Of a stretch of DNA of 64,000 bases, positions 22,700 to 35,279 are shown one piece after another. A model generated the notes under the pieces. That model had not been told where the DNA came from, made no database searches, and was given only the letters and a program-made list of their open reading frames with translations. How positions within the stretch are numbered: position 1 is the stretch's first letter; every line of letters begins with the position of its first letter. The position numbers and the translations under genes were made by a program. The stretch is from Capsicum annuum (lineage: Eukaryota > Streptophyta > Magnoliopsida > Solanales > Solanaceae), in contig NC_061121.1 of assembly GCF_002878395.1 (NCBI RefSeq), forward strand, positions 137,418,671 through 137,482,670, given 5' to 3'.

Positions 22700-23130
22700 C
22701 ATCAATCATCAATTCATTTGGGAATTGGAAACTGACCTTTTGGGTTCGACAATCTAAAGAGGCATAGCACAAGTGAAGCCAATCCATCCCTAAGATCACA
22801 TAAGTTTACCATATCCAACATTATCAGGTCTACTAAAGTCTTCCTACCATAGAAAGAGACCATACAACCCCTATCAACCCCTCTAGCCACAAAAAAATCA
22901 ACCACTGGGGAAGATACAAATAAGGGATCAAAAATACTCTGAGAACCAAAAAAAATGAATAGCCACATATAGGGTAACATAAGAAAGGGTAAACCCCAGA
23001 TCAAGTAAATAATACATATTACGAGAGAAAAGTTGTAATGTACCAGTGACAACATCAGGAGATACCTTAGATTCCTGAAGGGTGGAAAAAATATACAAAT
23101 AATTCCGACCAGTTTTGGTACCACCATTGG
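22700..23130 (-). pseudogene. Element D: protease remnant
   Basis: Reading leftward, a hydrophobic region holds the degraded active-site strand at about 22960-23040. An FVSSPVVDFFVARGVDRGCMV segment (about 22850-22920) replaces the usual STPVGDS..RVYRSC phrase. LVDLIMLDMVN (about 22805-22835) corresponds to the DLIxLDMxxFDxIL motif. The final G-M-D-W is reached only after a frame change. It lies between the Gag knuckle and RT as expected. Confidence 0.75.
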
Positions 23131-24387
23131 TGCTGAATCTGATAAAATAGTAACAAGGACCTTGTTAGCTCTAGAAGCAACATTAGTTGGACAATGTCAT
23201 TGAAAATATCTCGGTTGACCATAATTAAAGCATATATTCCTCCCCTCATCACGCACTCCATGATACATTTTCCTAGAGATATGATAAGGGGGATAAGATG
23301 GGGCTGACTGAGCTATACCTACCTGGCACTAGGCACCTTGTCCCATAAACCCACTATCAGTCCGGAAGTGATGATCATGTGATGACTTAGGATAAGGGGC
23401 ACTAGACGTAAAATAAGAACCAAAATTTTCGCAACACTTCTTCGACCATTGTCAACCATTTCTACCACTATTCTGGTAACCTCCACCCTACGGTAACCTC
23501 CACCCTACTTAAAATACCTAAATTTCTTACTTTGCCTTTCTGCTACTTTGACTTATTTCTTCTTTTCCTCCTCAACTTTCTGCATGTACACTACAAGACT
23601 AGTGATATCCATGTCATTATTTAGAAAAACAACCATGCACTCCAACACCAAGTCCTATGACAAAGCTAAAGTAAATTTCCTCATCTTAGCCATTATAGAA
23701 GACATAAACACCAGAGCATAACAAGACAAATCATGGAATTTCAAAGCATACTCCTTCACATACTACCTTACTTTAATTTCACAAACTCCCCAGCCTTCGC
23801 CTCCCGTAACTCCTGAGAAAAGAATCAATCAAGAAAAGTACCAGAAAACTCATACCATATTGCTATCTCAGCATCATCCCTCTTAACTTCTCCTACTACT
23901 CGTATCACTGAAATGCCACATCCTTCAGCTGGTATGCAACAAACTCCACACCCTTTGAGTCAAAAGCATCCATTACTCAGAAGAACTTTTCTATCTCATC
24001 GATGAACCCTTGGGGATCCTCCTTAATCTTAGAACTAAAGATAGTCAAAATACTCAACCTCATAAACTGGCCAACCCTTGTAGCCTCAAAATAAAGAGTG
24101 ACAGAAGCAACATGCTAAGACTGGAATGACTGAGAAGCCACTAATTGAGTCAACAAATGAATAAATTGATGGAATTTGGCATTACAAAATCTCCTTGGGG
24201 CGGTGCGGCATGATCATCATCCCGAGAAGCCCAGGGAGGACTAGTAAGGACTGTGGAACACCATATAGGCAATAGGAGAAGGAATATTAGACCAAGTTTG
24301 TACTCTATAAGTATGACTAGTTTCATCCATATTGTCCTCATACAAAACAAAGAAGTTTTTACCATAATCAAAACATCTGAGTGGCAT
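23130..24387 (-). pseudogene. Element D: Gag remnant
   Basis: A possible start is the ATG at 24387. The capsid portion includes STIFSSKIKEDPQGFIDEIEKFF-like sequence (about 23960-24060) and a VEFVAYQLKDVA segment (about 23900-23960), the usual chromovirus Gag phrase. A decayed zinc knuckle (CFNYGQPRYFQ, about 23190-23225) has lost its second Cys and a stop replaces a later residue. A perfect 17-bp tandem duplication lies at 23475-23508. There are many stops. Confidence 0.78.
23475..23508. repeat. 17-bp perfect tandem duplication in D gag
   Basis: GGTAACCTCCACCCTAC is repeated twice without a gap. The unit is not a multiple of three, so it shifts the Gag frame. Confidence 0.92.
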
Positions 24388-24573
24388 GATTTGAAATACG
24401 AATAAATAGAATTAGAGGAGATTTCAAGACCTTAGACTCCATAGCTTAAAAATAGAACTCAATAAAAGGAAACATTCCTAAATGCCTTGTAGCCTCTCTC
24501 TTATTAGGATGGTGCGCTACATACCCATAAAAGAGAATCTACTAGACATGGCTTTATGGATACCTAAAACTAA

Positions 24574-24585
24574 GCTGTGACACCA
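24574..24585 (-). other. Element D primer-binding site, initiator-Met type
   Basis: GCTGTGACACCA (plus strand) is the complement of TGGTATCAGAGC with two changes. It lies 3 bp from the inner edge of the 5' LTR at 24589, which fixes the orientation as minus. Confidence 0.85.
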
Positions 24586-24588
24586 AAT

Positions 24589-26712
24589 TATCAGGACCTA
24601 AACCAGGGCCCGGTCATTATGGGTACCTCAATTCTGCCGAGGACCGAAGACCACCCCGTTTGCCTAACCAACTAGAACACAATACAACTAGCAATGGATG
24701 AATTCCAAACATATTAAAACATAGGTCAAGTTTTGAACGTATAAAAGGATAGGAAGCTCAACCAGCTCAGAAAGAAATCATAGAATTTAAACAACCATCC
24801 TAATCCACTTTATCCACAAAAGCCTCTAAAAAAACAAAGATCAATCTAGGTTGGGACATGCCTCCAATGATAGATAAAAGAAATAATTAGAAATAGTTTA
24901 TAACATAAAATAACAAAGAAGTAACAGCCTTTTGGGAGAAGGAGGCTCACAACTTTAAGATGACTCACAAATGAACCAAGATCACCTATCGCTATGCAAG
25001 AAAAGCAGATGTGTCTTATATTCCTACATCACATGGGGATATAATGTCCAAAGATGGTTAGCAGCGCGAGCACTAGCTTGTAACTCACAGAAGGAGTAAA
25101 ATAATGCCAAGTCAAAATTATAGTAAAATCCAAATGCACACTGTGTACAAATACATATATATAGATATAACATGCCGGGTTGGAAACAGGCTTAGATTTA
25201 TAGTAAATCATGAGTCTTGACTGTGTAGCTTAACCATCATAAAAAACCGACATGCTATATGGGTCCAGTCCCCCTTGCTCGATAGGGCCCTGTACATGTC
25301 GGCCATAAGAACTAAAGATATCATGGAGATCGAGGAATCCATAGCCCTTCGTCATCAATGATACAATTATATATGTAGTGTTACACAAGCACACAGTCAT
25401 CAAGACCAATCCTTACATCAGCAAATATTAGTTTTCAGTATTGGTCCTTAGGGACCTCCATCTTCACAACCAGCTACACAACCCCCTTTAAGTCCATTTA
25501 AAATATTTACATATTCCCATAAATTGAACCATCATTATTTATTAGGGCACACACTATTGGTATCATTATCCCAACTACACAGGAAAGCTACTACCATCAT
25601 GTCATTTTAATTATCATATTGAGAGAAAGTCCATGACCCCACAAGCTCCAATCACTCATCCACATAGGGAAATCCATGACCCTCTCCTAAGTTTAATTAT
25701 TCATTAGCTTTGGGGAATTTAAAACGCACAATGTTAAATTCAAAATCATTATGTTTTAATAGCCTTTTTATATCATATAATGGTTCCAAAAGTCATTCAA
25801 TGTGTATACCTTTATGTTCAATACAAGTAGTTAAAAACTCTCAATTTGGGGGAAATCCATGAACTCCATTCTAGTTAACCACAACCATGCACCCCAAATA
25901 GTTCAAAACCATCAATTCAAACCATAAATTATTTATAAATGCCATGAAAAAGACAATTCATTCATTATGGCTCAAAACCCACAACCCACATTTATAAACC
26001 ATAATTTAATCACTTGAATAACAATTGTAAATACATGCTTTTAGCAAAGTAAACTTCGGGGAAAAGTGACATGCTAGAGATATCAAGAATTAAGAGATAA
26101 ATAAACCCTTGGAAGCTCTAATTGCCAATTCCATAGAAACCTTAGTTTCATTCAGTTAGGAATTTGAGAGAGAAGTGACTGTATTTGTTAAAAGATAGAA
26201 ATAACCCCTTGTTCTTATTTTACGGATGTGGGGTCTAAGTGGGGGAAAGAGGGAAATGTCCAAAGTCCATTAATTAAATGCTGAAAAATTATTGTCAGTG
26301 AAGACGGGTCACCGTATAACTCGTGTGGACACATTACGACTCATCACCAGTGAAGATAGTCATAATTTGGATAGTCGAATAAGGTACCCACACTAGTCTG
26401 ACTACGAGTCTTACCCTACTAATCGTGCTCATACTTTATGACTCATGAGGTTCAGTCGTAGGCACATCAAAAACAAGGAACCATGACACTGGTTTGGCTA
26501 CAAAAGGGACCCTATGACTCAGAAAGAGTCCAAAAGACTCATTACATCCTAGTCATACTCAGGTTAGAGACTTTGGGTAACACACTTCTCACCCTATAAT
26601 TTTGGGTCCTATGAACCGTAATGACATCTTACGACTCATAATCTAAGTCATAGGTTGGGTAGTAAGCTCAAAATCATGCAATTTTCCAAGGACCAAAATC
26701 TGGGGTCTTACA
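24589..26712 (-). repeat. Element D: 5' LTR
   Basis: This LTR of about 2.12 kb starts on its own strand TGTAAGACCCCAGATTTTGG at 26712 and ends near TATCAGGACC at 24589, where the expected TGTCACGACC is decayed. It aligns with the 3' LTR 17639-19708 and with LTR E. ACGACTCGT-type words fill about 26290-26650. Confidence 0.9.
26290..26650. repeat. ACGACTCGT-type word block in D 5' LTR
   Basis: Examples are CGTATAACTCGTG, TTACGACTCATC, GACTACGAGTC, CTAATCGTG, TATGACTCATGAGG, CCTATGACTCAGAAAGAGTC and TTACGACTCATAATC. The block lies 60-420 bp into the LTR on its own strand. Confidence 0.72.
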
Positions 26713-27560
26713 TGATCCCTCAAACTATATGGCACAAACATGTCCAAAAAATTCTCAACAAACTAGTCCCAAGTCATATATGGTAACCTAAGAGGTCTGC
26801 AACTAACAAGTGACCTCCACCAATCGCTTCCTACATCCCTCAACTAGTAGGTAGTGTAAGTAACTCTATGTGAATCAAGTAATCCAATGTTATATAACTT
26901 CTCCTGACAATCAATCAAGAATACCTAAGTATCCTCACCCATAACACCACTAAACCTTGGTAGACCCAAGAAACTAATCTCCCAAACCTCTTTTAATTCT
27001 TGAAAAACATAGTAAGACCCAAAGTTATAAAAGGCATATTGAATCTGATCGGCTGTGACCCTATCTGAGGAGTCAACATAGATGAGGGTTGAACCCCTAG
27101 AGTAAGAATTCCTTACTCAGATACTAGCATAGGAGAAAAAATGACACCCACAACCTACTTAATACAATAAGTAGATGCCGATAATAATGAAGAACTACGA
27201 TTATAATTGGAGAAAACCATATTCTATCTCTAGTATAGATGGAGGTAAAACACACGGAGCTAGAGAAATACAGGGTGAAATTAAAGGAACACCCTTCAAA
27301 TGAGTCAACAAATAAATTAATAAACCCTCCAAGACTAGGGTAGTAGTACTCTATGAAAAATAAGTAGGACCGATATCTCAGACATGCTCAACCTCACGCT
27401 CAAAGGAGACCCCTATAGTACTTTCTCTAAAAGTGGAAGATCCTTGTGCTCGTCTTCTACCTCGATTCCTCCCGCAACCGCTACCTTGTTCCCTAGGCTA
27501 GACACCCTCCTTAGATGCCGGCTTGGCAGCCCTAGCCTCATGGGACCTAGTCTTCACCAT
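26713..27560 (-). pseudogene. Element B: N-terminal Gag
   Basis: It starts at the ATG at 27560, a sensible start (MVKTRSHEARAAKPASKEG, a basic N-terminus) 190 bp downstream of the primer site. The capsid portion further on includes an FLDMFVPYSLRDH segment that ends exactly at the D insertion point (26717). Upstream of it is a decayed 'WW' capsid region (about 26810-26830). The protein resumes at 17638 beyond D. There are several stops. Confidence 0.85.
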
Positions 27561-27752
27561 TTACACAAAAAAGAGTGAAGCTCAATTTAGGATATAAGAT
27601 ATCGAACAAACCATATGACAAGGAACAAAATAAGGGAAATTTATTAAAGATATTTTATAGCCTCTCAAAGATAGATATAGATGTTTATGCACCAATCTGT
27701 AAGACTCTACTAGACACCCTATTCTTACACTAATTATACCAATGAACCTAGC

Positions 27753-27764
27753 TATTGTTATACC
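27753..27764 (-). other. Element B primer-binding site
   Basis: ATTGTTATACCA (plus strand) matches the complement of the initiator-Met site (TGGTATCAGAGC) in most positions and lies 4 bp from the LTR edge. Confidence 0.65.
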
Positions 27765-27768
27765 AATT

Positions 27769-30387
27769 TGTTATGATCTAAAATCTAAGGTAATGATGGA
27801 ACTTATCATTGCAAAGACATAAGAAGAAGGCCAATCAACAAAACTGATATGATGTAATAAAACAACATATAATGCAAAGGTAATACTTCTAGAAAGAAGT
27901 CCAACCATTCATACTCAGTAATAGCAAAATTCTGGATAATAATAATAATGCCATAAACTATCCCAAAACTTTGAGTCATGGTGTAAGAAGAATCTACATA
28001 CAACTCAAAGTCTAAAAATATAACTAAAACCACAAGTCTATCTCTGAATACAAAATAAGACATAACTAGATAGGATGAGATAAAAAGTTTACACCTAAAG
28101 CATAAAGCATCCACTACCTCTAATGTACCAAATCACTACCCAAACTCAGTAGCTGCATGACATACTTGTACTTGGATCTACACCAAAAAAATACAGTAGG
28201 TATGAGTATGGTCAACTTATACTCAGTAGGTATCATAGGCCAACTAAGAAAAGTAGAAAATAATATATGTATATACACACTATGAGCATGTTATATGCAA
28301 GAAAAAAATATCCCAAACGGTAGCTCACATCATCTCTACTAATAGTTTTAAATATAATACATAAGTAGGAAATAGTTATGTAAAAGAAATAGAATAGACA
28401 TGTATCAACTAAAATACAAAAGCACGACACTGAAGATGCATAAATAAATGAAATATAATAAGGATGATAATGATGATGTGTTATAATCACGGTTATTTAA
28501 TGACCTTCGTATACACCTATCGAGCCTCAGCACTTCCAATTTGGATCCATAGGGGGTCCACAACCTATATACTATATCAATACTTAATTCTAATCTCAAT
28601 ATCCATATCTCCTCTCCAACTAGTGGTCTATGATAAATAGCATTGTAAAAATGTCTCATTTCTATCAAAAATTAGTGTTTCCATAATGGTACCAATATCT
28701 CATAAATGTATGTATGATATAAGAATGTAATGCTCACAACCAAACTAGTATAAAGATCTCAAAATCTATTTAATAGAAGTATACATAAGCCCAGAATCCA
28801 CTTAATATATAAATCAACCATGATTACACATAAACAATGTACCATTAGACTTACAAATTCAACAAAGGAATCAATAAATATCATATTAACCCCAACTTAG
28901 GTATTTTGTCATAAAAAGAGTAACTAAGTGCATACACATGGCCAATAATATTAGATAAGCCCCCCCCACAAGCCACATGTAGTATATATCTTCTCAAATC
29001 ACCAATAATAATACTATAGTCCAGCATACAGGCACACAACAGTTATAATATTATTGTTATAATTATTACACATACCTATTACATGCTTTTACATAAATAT
29101 TAACTGTCCAACCTAATATAAAGAAAGTTAAGCCATAACCAACCTTGTGATGCAAAAATATAGGCTAAAAACCCTTCAAGAGGATATTTTCCCAAATCGA
29201 AAAGTCTCAAAATCAATAAAAACATACAACTATAAAATTTATGTGTCAAAAGAGAAATACCATTTTGCCTATTTTTAAATGGTTAAATGAACATCAAAAA
29301 TATGTTTTTTAAAGGAAAAGGTAAAATTGGAATTTTAGTTAATGAACATCTTACCCATAATTAAAGGAAGCCATAAAAAATACAAGTGAAAATGAGTTAA
29401 AAATGAGGTTTAAATTGAAGTAAAATCATTTTAGGCAGTCTAAGCTAAAATCACCAAATCATACTATTGAAATCACGAATTAACGAGTTTTAGATAACAA
29501 CAAATAACATAAAATAATTTAAAAAGTAATTTGGAGATAATCCAAGCTTGAAAATGGAAGAAATCATCCAAAAATCTCCTAACCCGAAGCTACAAATCTC
29601 AAAAATAGGATAAAAATGAGAAAAGAAAGTTTGTATACTAAACCTTCTATGAACACTTAAATGACCATTACACCGTCTCCACTGATAAAATGACTGAGTG
29701 CATCTAAAGTGGTACCCGTTGAGCCTTCACCCTTAACTTAAGCGGACCCTACTTAAGCAAGATGGGCTTCAGTTTAGCAGCCTCCAATTGGTAAGCCTGC
29801 TTGCTTAAGGGATTAGCTAGCCACTTAAGAGGCCTCTGCTATTGCGATCGAAGTTCAACTTTACTAGCTGGGTGGTGTACTAGCTATGACTTATAAAATT
29901 TTCCAAGTCTCAACTGACACATCAGGATTCATTCAGAATCCCATTAAGGCAAATGAGATATGCTACTATACTAAATTTAACATTTTAGACTCAATGGAAA
30001 CATCAAATTTTCAAAAAAAGGTTTTTTTCACAAAATTTACCCTAGAGACCCAATATCACAATTTTTTAAACTGAGGGTCAAAATATGAACCAAAAGCCAT
30101 AGAATCACACCAACCATGCTACAAACCCAAATCAATATTTTTGATCTACTAGTGTAGTTTCTTTTAACATTCGACACTCAAAATAATAAATATTGACCAA
30201 AGTTGACTATAAAGCCTCTGTAACCTTTAAAAAATATTTACTTGCACAAATTATTTCAAATTACATTGGGAACAATGCTAACCATCTCCACACCCCAAAA
30301 TATCATGTAACAACAACGGGGAGGAGGAAATACTCAAAAGATATAAAAGAGAAAATTTCATAGAATCAATTCCTTAAGTCATTGATC
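27769..30387 (-). repeat. Element B: 5' LTR, about 2.6 kb
   Basis: On its own strand it begins near 30387, with the TGTAACGACC start decayed, and ends ..GATCATAACA at 27769. The GGGTGTGGAGATGGTTAGCATTG box and the sequence after it match LTR A at 3560-3600 and onward, so A and B belong to one family. A word block at 29690-29855 combines two vocabularies. An ATC/ATG trinucleotide tract (about 28450-28480) corresponds to the one in LTR A. No gene is evident inside. The outer target duplication cannot be recognised. Confidence 0.82.
29690..29855. repeat. Mixed CTTAAG / GCGATCG word block in LTR B
   Basis: The words are TAACTTAAGCGG, CTACTTAAGCAAG, GCTTGCTTAAGGG and CCACTTAAGAGG, followed directly by ATTGCGATCGAAG at about 29841. 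It is the only block in the window that joins the CTTAAG vocabulary to a clear GCGATCG word. Confidence 0.75.
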
Positions 30388-30708
30388 ATAACTTGATAAA
30401 GTATCTAAAAATGTCCATAAACTGTGCATGAGTGACTTGTTTAGGGATATGCAGATGCTGTTGGGGCTCGCTAGTTTATATTTCTATGATTGTTGGCTTT
30501 TTGGAAGGCATATTCAGTAACTATGTGGAGTAAAATTTAGAAGGGTAGATAGAGTTATACTATATTGCACAATAAGAACATAAAATAAGTAGTCTTCCTA
30601 CTTTTTCTCAAAAGTGTTGAGCTCTTTACACAAATGAAAGAGACTCTACTTAATGTGGCTTTCAAACACCCAACAATAGCTTAAACCTAATACTCTAATA
30701 CAAAGTTT
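30388..30708 (-). other. Element F: leader remnant with primer site
   Basis: This 320-bp stretch lies between LTR B and LTR F. Its right end carries CTCTAATACAA (30693-30703), a decayed complement of the initiator-Met primer site, 5 bp from LTR F. The rest is not recognisable and is probably the untranslated leader of F. No reading frame is evident. Confidence 0.55.
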
Positions 30709-32442
30709 ATCATGACCCGAGCCTACATCTAAACATAAAATAATGCATAGAAACATAAATGACCCTAAGCTAGCCATTGAATGACATAATCATAAACATT
30801 CTTTAAGTAGCTAAGACCAAATGGAAGCTAAAATAGATTGAATATAAGGTCTATAATTGTTGGAACAAATCTTTACAACCTTAACTAAATTGCAATGTAA
30901 TGATAAACTAAAATAAGCTAAAATGTCTGACTCTATGTATAAAAGCCGTTACTAACTAAAGAGCTACTAGGACAAGTCCTTAGCTAACTCTAAAAACTAA
31001 AAACTAAAATATGAAAAATAAATATAATAATCATTCATCCTCGAATGATGAGGACACACCCCAGGTAGTCAAGAATATGGTACTATAATTTGCTAACTAT
31101 GATACTGGTTTGAGCACTCGTGTCTATATCTAAATAAGATACAACATAAAAGAAATATGTGATCAATAATTTATATAGAGAGAGATTTTGAGATATATAC
31201 TAAAAATACTGTGCATGCTGGAAATTTTTGAACTTAGTTCAAAATTGAATAACATACTGAGATATAGTATAGTGACCCAAAACTTATATGATGAGAGGAC
31301 ATAGTAAAATATGACATTAATACTAATGCAAGTACAGTTTTTAAATAGGTGATCATATATTATAGTTTAACTTAGTCAAAGATAGTCTCTACTAACCGAC
31401 ATAAACCACGTGAGCTAACAAGTAGTCCAATGTATTTTTCTTATTAGAAGGACTCCACATACTATGACAGGGTATAAAGTCATAACTGATGTGATTATTA
31501 ATTGATGCTTAACTAGGGGATTAAATGAACCTATGGTGGCATATTGTTCTAGGACTTTGGGTAAAATGGGGACCCTAGTCTAGGTTGATGTTAAGTAATA
31601 CTAAAATATTAATTATACTGATAGCTCATGTAAAATGATTATTCTAAAAATTAGGTCAAAATTTAATCAATCTAAATAGTATTTTAAATCCTATATAGTT
31701 AAAAACTAATCAAGTTCTATTCATACTAGATTATGATATTCTATGTTAAATACTAATGGAAGAACTATTTTATGTGAAAATACTATAAAATCAAGTAAGT
31801 ATAAAATCACGAAATTCTATGTCATAAAAGATACCAAAATCATGAAAACATATGCTATATAATATCATAGACATGGAAAACATATAAGTACTAAATGAAA
31901 AAGTGATTCATAAACTAGGTATGATCCCTAGAGTCATAAGCCATGGATTTTCATGTTTGACTAAAGACTTTTTGAGACACAATGGTGGAAGAATACCTAT
32001 TGCTGAAATCTCACAAACTTGAGTTAGTTAGAGAATTCTTATAACAAATCTTGAAATTTTAAACTTGAGAAGACTCCTAGGTTTCTTGACTTTGAGGAAG
32101 TTTAATCACTTATTTGCTTCTCTGTCTAAGTTTTTTTATAAAATTATGTAAAAGCTAATCTAATCCTATTTAGTAACACTTAAAATAACCCCAAACAATG
32201 TAGTTTAGGATTAGGATTTAAGGAAAAAGGCAAAAATAACTCTGATTAAATTAACTAAAATTTTAAGGTTCTATCATCATGAGGCCATGGAACAAATCAT
32301 ACCATAAACACATCATTCATCTTTTGACTCATGGTTCCTACAATGGTTTTTCTATCTTGGGGAACGACTTCATTCTCATGACTCATTAGGTCTACCTATG
32401 AATTATAGTATGGATTCATAGCCCCTGAGAAATAATGCTACA
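30709..32442 (-). repeat. Element F: LTR
   Basis: The left edge TATCATGACCCGAGC follows a primer site, and the right edge on the opposite strand is TGTAGCATT at 32442. It contains the 'CATTCATCCTCGAATGATGAGG' palindrome near 31034 and ACGACTCGT-type words near its start (about 32320-32420: TTTTGACTCATGG, CTCATGACTCATTAGG). The remaining body of F is absent. Confidence 0.7.
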
Positions 32443-32939
32443 TAATAAACCTCCTGGTTTTTATGTATTTCTAAATATTTTTGCTATTTAGAGCTTTTAT
32501 ATTGCGATCCCAACTAATTTTTGATTTGCAAGAGATGATAGTTCAGTCAACGGGTATTGCATTGGGTTGTTATAGCTAATTCTTTATTTTAAAGTCTTCA
32601 TTGGTAAGAATTGGCTGCTAAGTGAAAACCTTATTCAAAAGACCTTGTATGTCAATTTTGATAGTTCCATAATCTTTGGAACATGGAGTTTAGGATAGAG
32701 GGACCTTTGGTTTAAGTCCAAGGATTCCAAACACATTTTGAGTTATGGACGAAAAATTGATAAAAGTAGACCATGGGTGTTAGGCCTAAATATTATCGAA
32801 ATAACTTCATATGGAAATTTTGACTATTCCATTGAGTACGAAATGTCAAATTTGATAAAGTAGAATAGTTTGTTTGTATATATGGGATTCTGGATAAATC
32901 TGGAGGGGTTTGTACTGACTTGGAATTTTCCATGTCCTA

Positions 32940-33180
32940 GCTGGTGTATCCACTAAAGTGACAATTGGGTCATTTAGTAGAGGCCGATTAAGTAGCCAAC
33001 CAGTTTCTTAAGAAACCAGGCTTTCCAGCTAGGTGCCACTAAAGTAGGGCCTAGTCTACTTAAGTAATTATTGGTCTATTTTAATAGAGTGTGCAGGTCA
33101 GCGGTTACAACTTATGTGGTACTTGGCCGGTTTGGCAGTGACCTCTTAAGTAGTCACATGTCTTCTTAAATGGCACTTGG
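32940..33180. repeat. CTTAAG-type word block in LTR G
   Basis: Words include CACTAAAGTGAC, CCGATTAAGTAGC, TTTCTTAAGAAACC, CTACTTAAGTAATT, CCTCTTAAGTAGTC and TTCTTAAATGGC, several of them fully self-complementary over 8-12 bp. The block starts about 440 bp into the LTR. Confidence 0.75.
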
Positions 33181-34414
33181 GGGAAATAAATTCCCTCACT
33201 TACCAAATTTCTCCCTATTATTTCACAAGTTAAATAGCTTAGAGCCCTAGAGAGTGTGGACAAATGAGGAAACATTAATTAGGAGATTTTGGGTATTTGG
33301 GGAGCTTAGACTACTCATTTCTTCATTAAATTCTAGGTAAATTTCCATTAATTTCATGGTTAATTTCTAAATTTATTTCCTAAATCCCTAGATTCCTAAT
33401 CCCTAGATTCCAAACATCATTTTAGCTCAGAATTTACCTATTCTTGAGTATAAATGTTCCTTGATCCTAAGGGGGAACGTTGATGATTTTGAAAGTACGA
33501 TTCAGCAAGCGAGCCCCACATGAGATTTTTATGTAATTTTTTATTTGAAGCATAAAAATGCAATATGAGTCTGGTTTTTCTCATATTGATGATTAGATTA
33601 TCATTTTAATAGCATGGCATTGTGTGGAATCTTCTTGGAAGGGAAAATTATTGATTAAGTAAATTTCATCGGGCATTCTCGACGTGTAGATAGTCTAGGT
33701 TTACATTTCTAATTGATTGTGCTAAATTAGGGTATATATATGATAATGTGCTAAATGTGGGTTAGAAATTAATGGTATATTTAGTAAATTTGGATCATTT
33801 AGCCAATTAAGGAATTATGATTAGGCATATTTGATTTGGTTACTCATTCTTTCGTAGAATTTCTATGTTTGGAGTAAAATATGGCTTATTTAGAATCTAG
33901 TATTGAATTTAGACACCTTAGTTTAGTTACGGGTAGAATTTTCCTTAGAATTGATTTTGGGGATTAGAAGCAGGCCCCTCCAGCTCCCCTTAGGCCAAGA
34001 CCACAAGAAGCTCCTAGTAAACTTTATAGTCGTGTTACTTTATCTAGATATACATTCTAGAGCTTGAGATGGTTTAGATACATGATGACTTAATTTGTAT
34101 TGATACTAGGAGATGATATTATTTTTGGTTTGAGTCTGGCCATTTATGATAATAAGACAAGTTTAATTTTGACATTATTCATGATATGAGTTTTGGCTTA
34201 AATTTTGGAGATAATGATAAGAGTTTGGGTTCAAGTTTGACAAATGACGATATGAGTTTCAGTTTATGTATGATATTGAGTGGTCTTTCTAATGGTTATG
34301 GAACTGGTTAGAGTCAGGTGTTTTAAATATAGCGGGATCTACGATTATAAATTTGAGATTTGGTTAATTTGTTTAATTTTAATTATTTCTTCTCTTTAGT
34401 TAAACCCTTCGGGG

Positions 34415-34468
34415 TTATGAAGCCCTACATTGGGTTATATATTATGAAGCCCCACATTGGATTATATA
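34415..34468. repeat. 27-bp tandem duplication in LTR G
   Basis: Two adjacent 27-bp copies beginning TTATGAAGCCC differ at two positions. Confidence 0.9.
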
Positions 34469-35103
34469 CTTTATACTCTTAATAGCTTATGGGGCCTAGT
34501 TTTGTAGTATTAACTATGTTTCCTGTCATATTATTGTTGTTCAAGTTATTTTTTATAGTAATTACAGCATTATTCTCTTGCCTCAACTTAGATTACTCAT
34601 CTTGCATTTTTATTAAATTTATTTTATTAGTTAGCTCTATCGATCAATGGTGCCTACTGATTACCTGTTGCTTTGGTACTCATACAAAACTTTTGTACCT
34701 TTTGGGAAAGATCTGAGTACTAGTTATCGCCATTGATGTTATGATCATGCGAGCCAAAGTTTTGAGAAAAGTTGAGCTCTCGGAGCTAGAGTTGACCTTT
34801 TCTCCATTTTTTGTACTATGCTTAGTCTTTATATACTGAAATATATTTGACTATGATAGTACTTTTATTCTTTTGGATTAGAGGCTCTTAAGTTGATACT
34901 AGTAGGTCATAGGATATTGTTATTTCACTTATTATCTTCTATTTTATTATTATTCTATAATTTATTACTTGTAAGCCTTTTACTTGCTATGCCACTCTCC
35001 AGCAAATTAGCCCAATGCTTATTGTTTTGGGCTATCGTTTTACTTACTAACTAGTGGAATAAAGTAGGTGTCATCATGACTCAAAAATTGGGTGATGACA
35101 TAT

Positions 35104-35115
35104 TGGTATAGAGTG
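35104..35115 (+). other. Element G primer-binding site
   Basis: TGGTATAGAGTG resembles the initiator-Met site TGGTATCAGAGC. It is followed by CTAGG and lies 3 bp after the LTR end. Confidence 0.75.
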
Positions 35116-35279
35116 CTAGGCTCACTAATATTGTTGGTACAATAAAAAGTAGTTCGAATGATAAAGTGTGTTTCATACATTCAGGAGGCTATCAGGCATT
35201 CTTAGGAGATCTTTACTTCTTTGAATCATTTTGGGCTAAGAGTGGGAGTTGGTTTCTAAAGATTTCTTTAAATTCACTC

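Larger units (their letters stand above)
17639..26712 (-). mobile_element. Element D: full-length Ty3/gypsy element, nested in B
   Basis: This is a complete unit of about 9.07 kb in reverse orientation with both LTRs, an initiator-Met-type primer site, and gag, protease, RT, RNase H and integrase remnants in the usual order. The immediate flanks are TGATC at 17634-17638 and TGATC at 26713-26717, a perfect 5-bp target duplication. It interrupts the Gag frame of element B. Defects are listed under its parts. Confidence 0.93.
32500..35100 (+). repeat. Element G: 5' LTR, about 2.6 kb
   Basis: It begins near TATTGCGATCCCAAC (32500, with the expected TG decayed) and ends with TGGGTGATGACA at 35100, 3 bp before a primer site. 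A CTTAAG-type word block lies at 32940-33180. A 27-bp tandem duplication lies at 34415-34468. The small ORFs inside (34489-34716 and others) have no recognisable protein. The 57 bp to the left (32443-32499) are unassigned. Confidence 0.78.

Noticed and set aside
24574..24585. tRNA gene near primer sites
   Set aside because: Only the 12-18 nt complementary to tRNA 3' ends is present. No cloverleaf can be drawn.
28233..28490. 85-codon minus-strand ORF that looks like a membrane protein
   Set aside because: Inside LTR B; Tyr/Ile/Leu-rich because the DNA is AT-rich. No start context or conserved motif.
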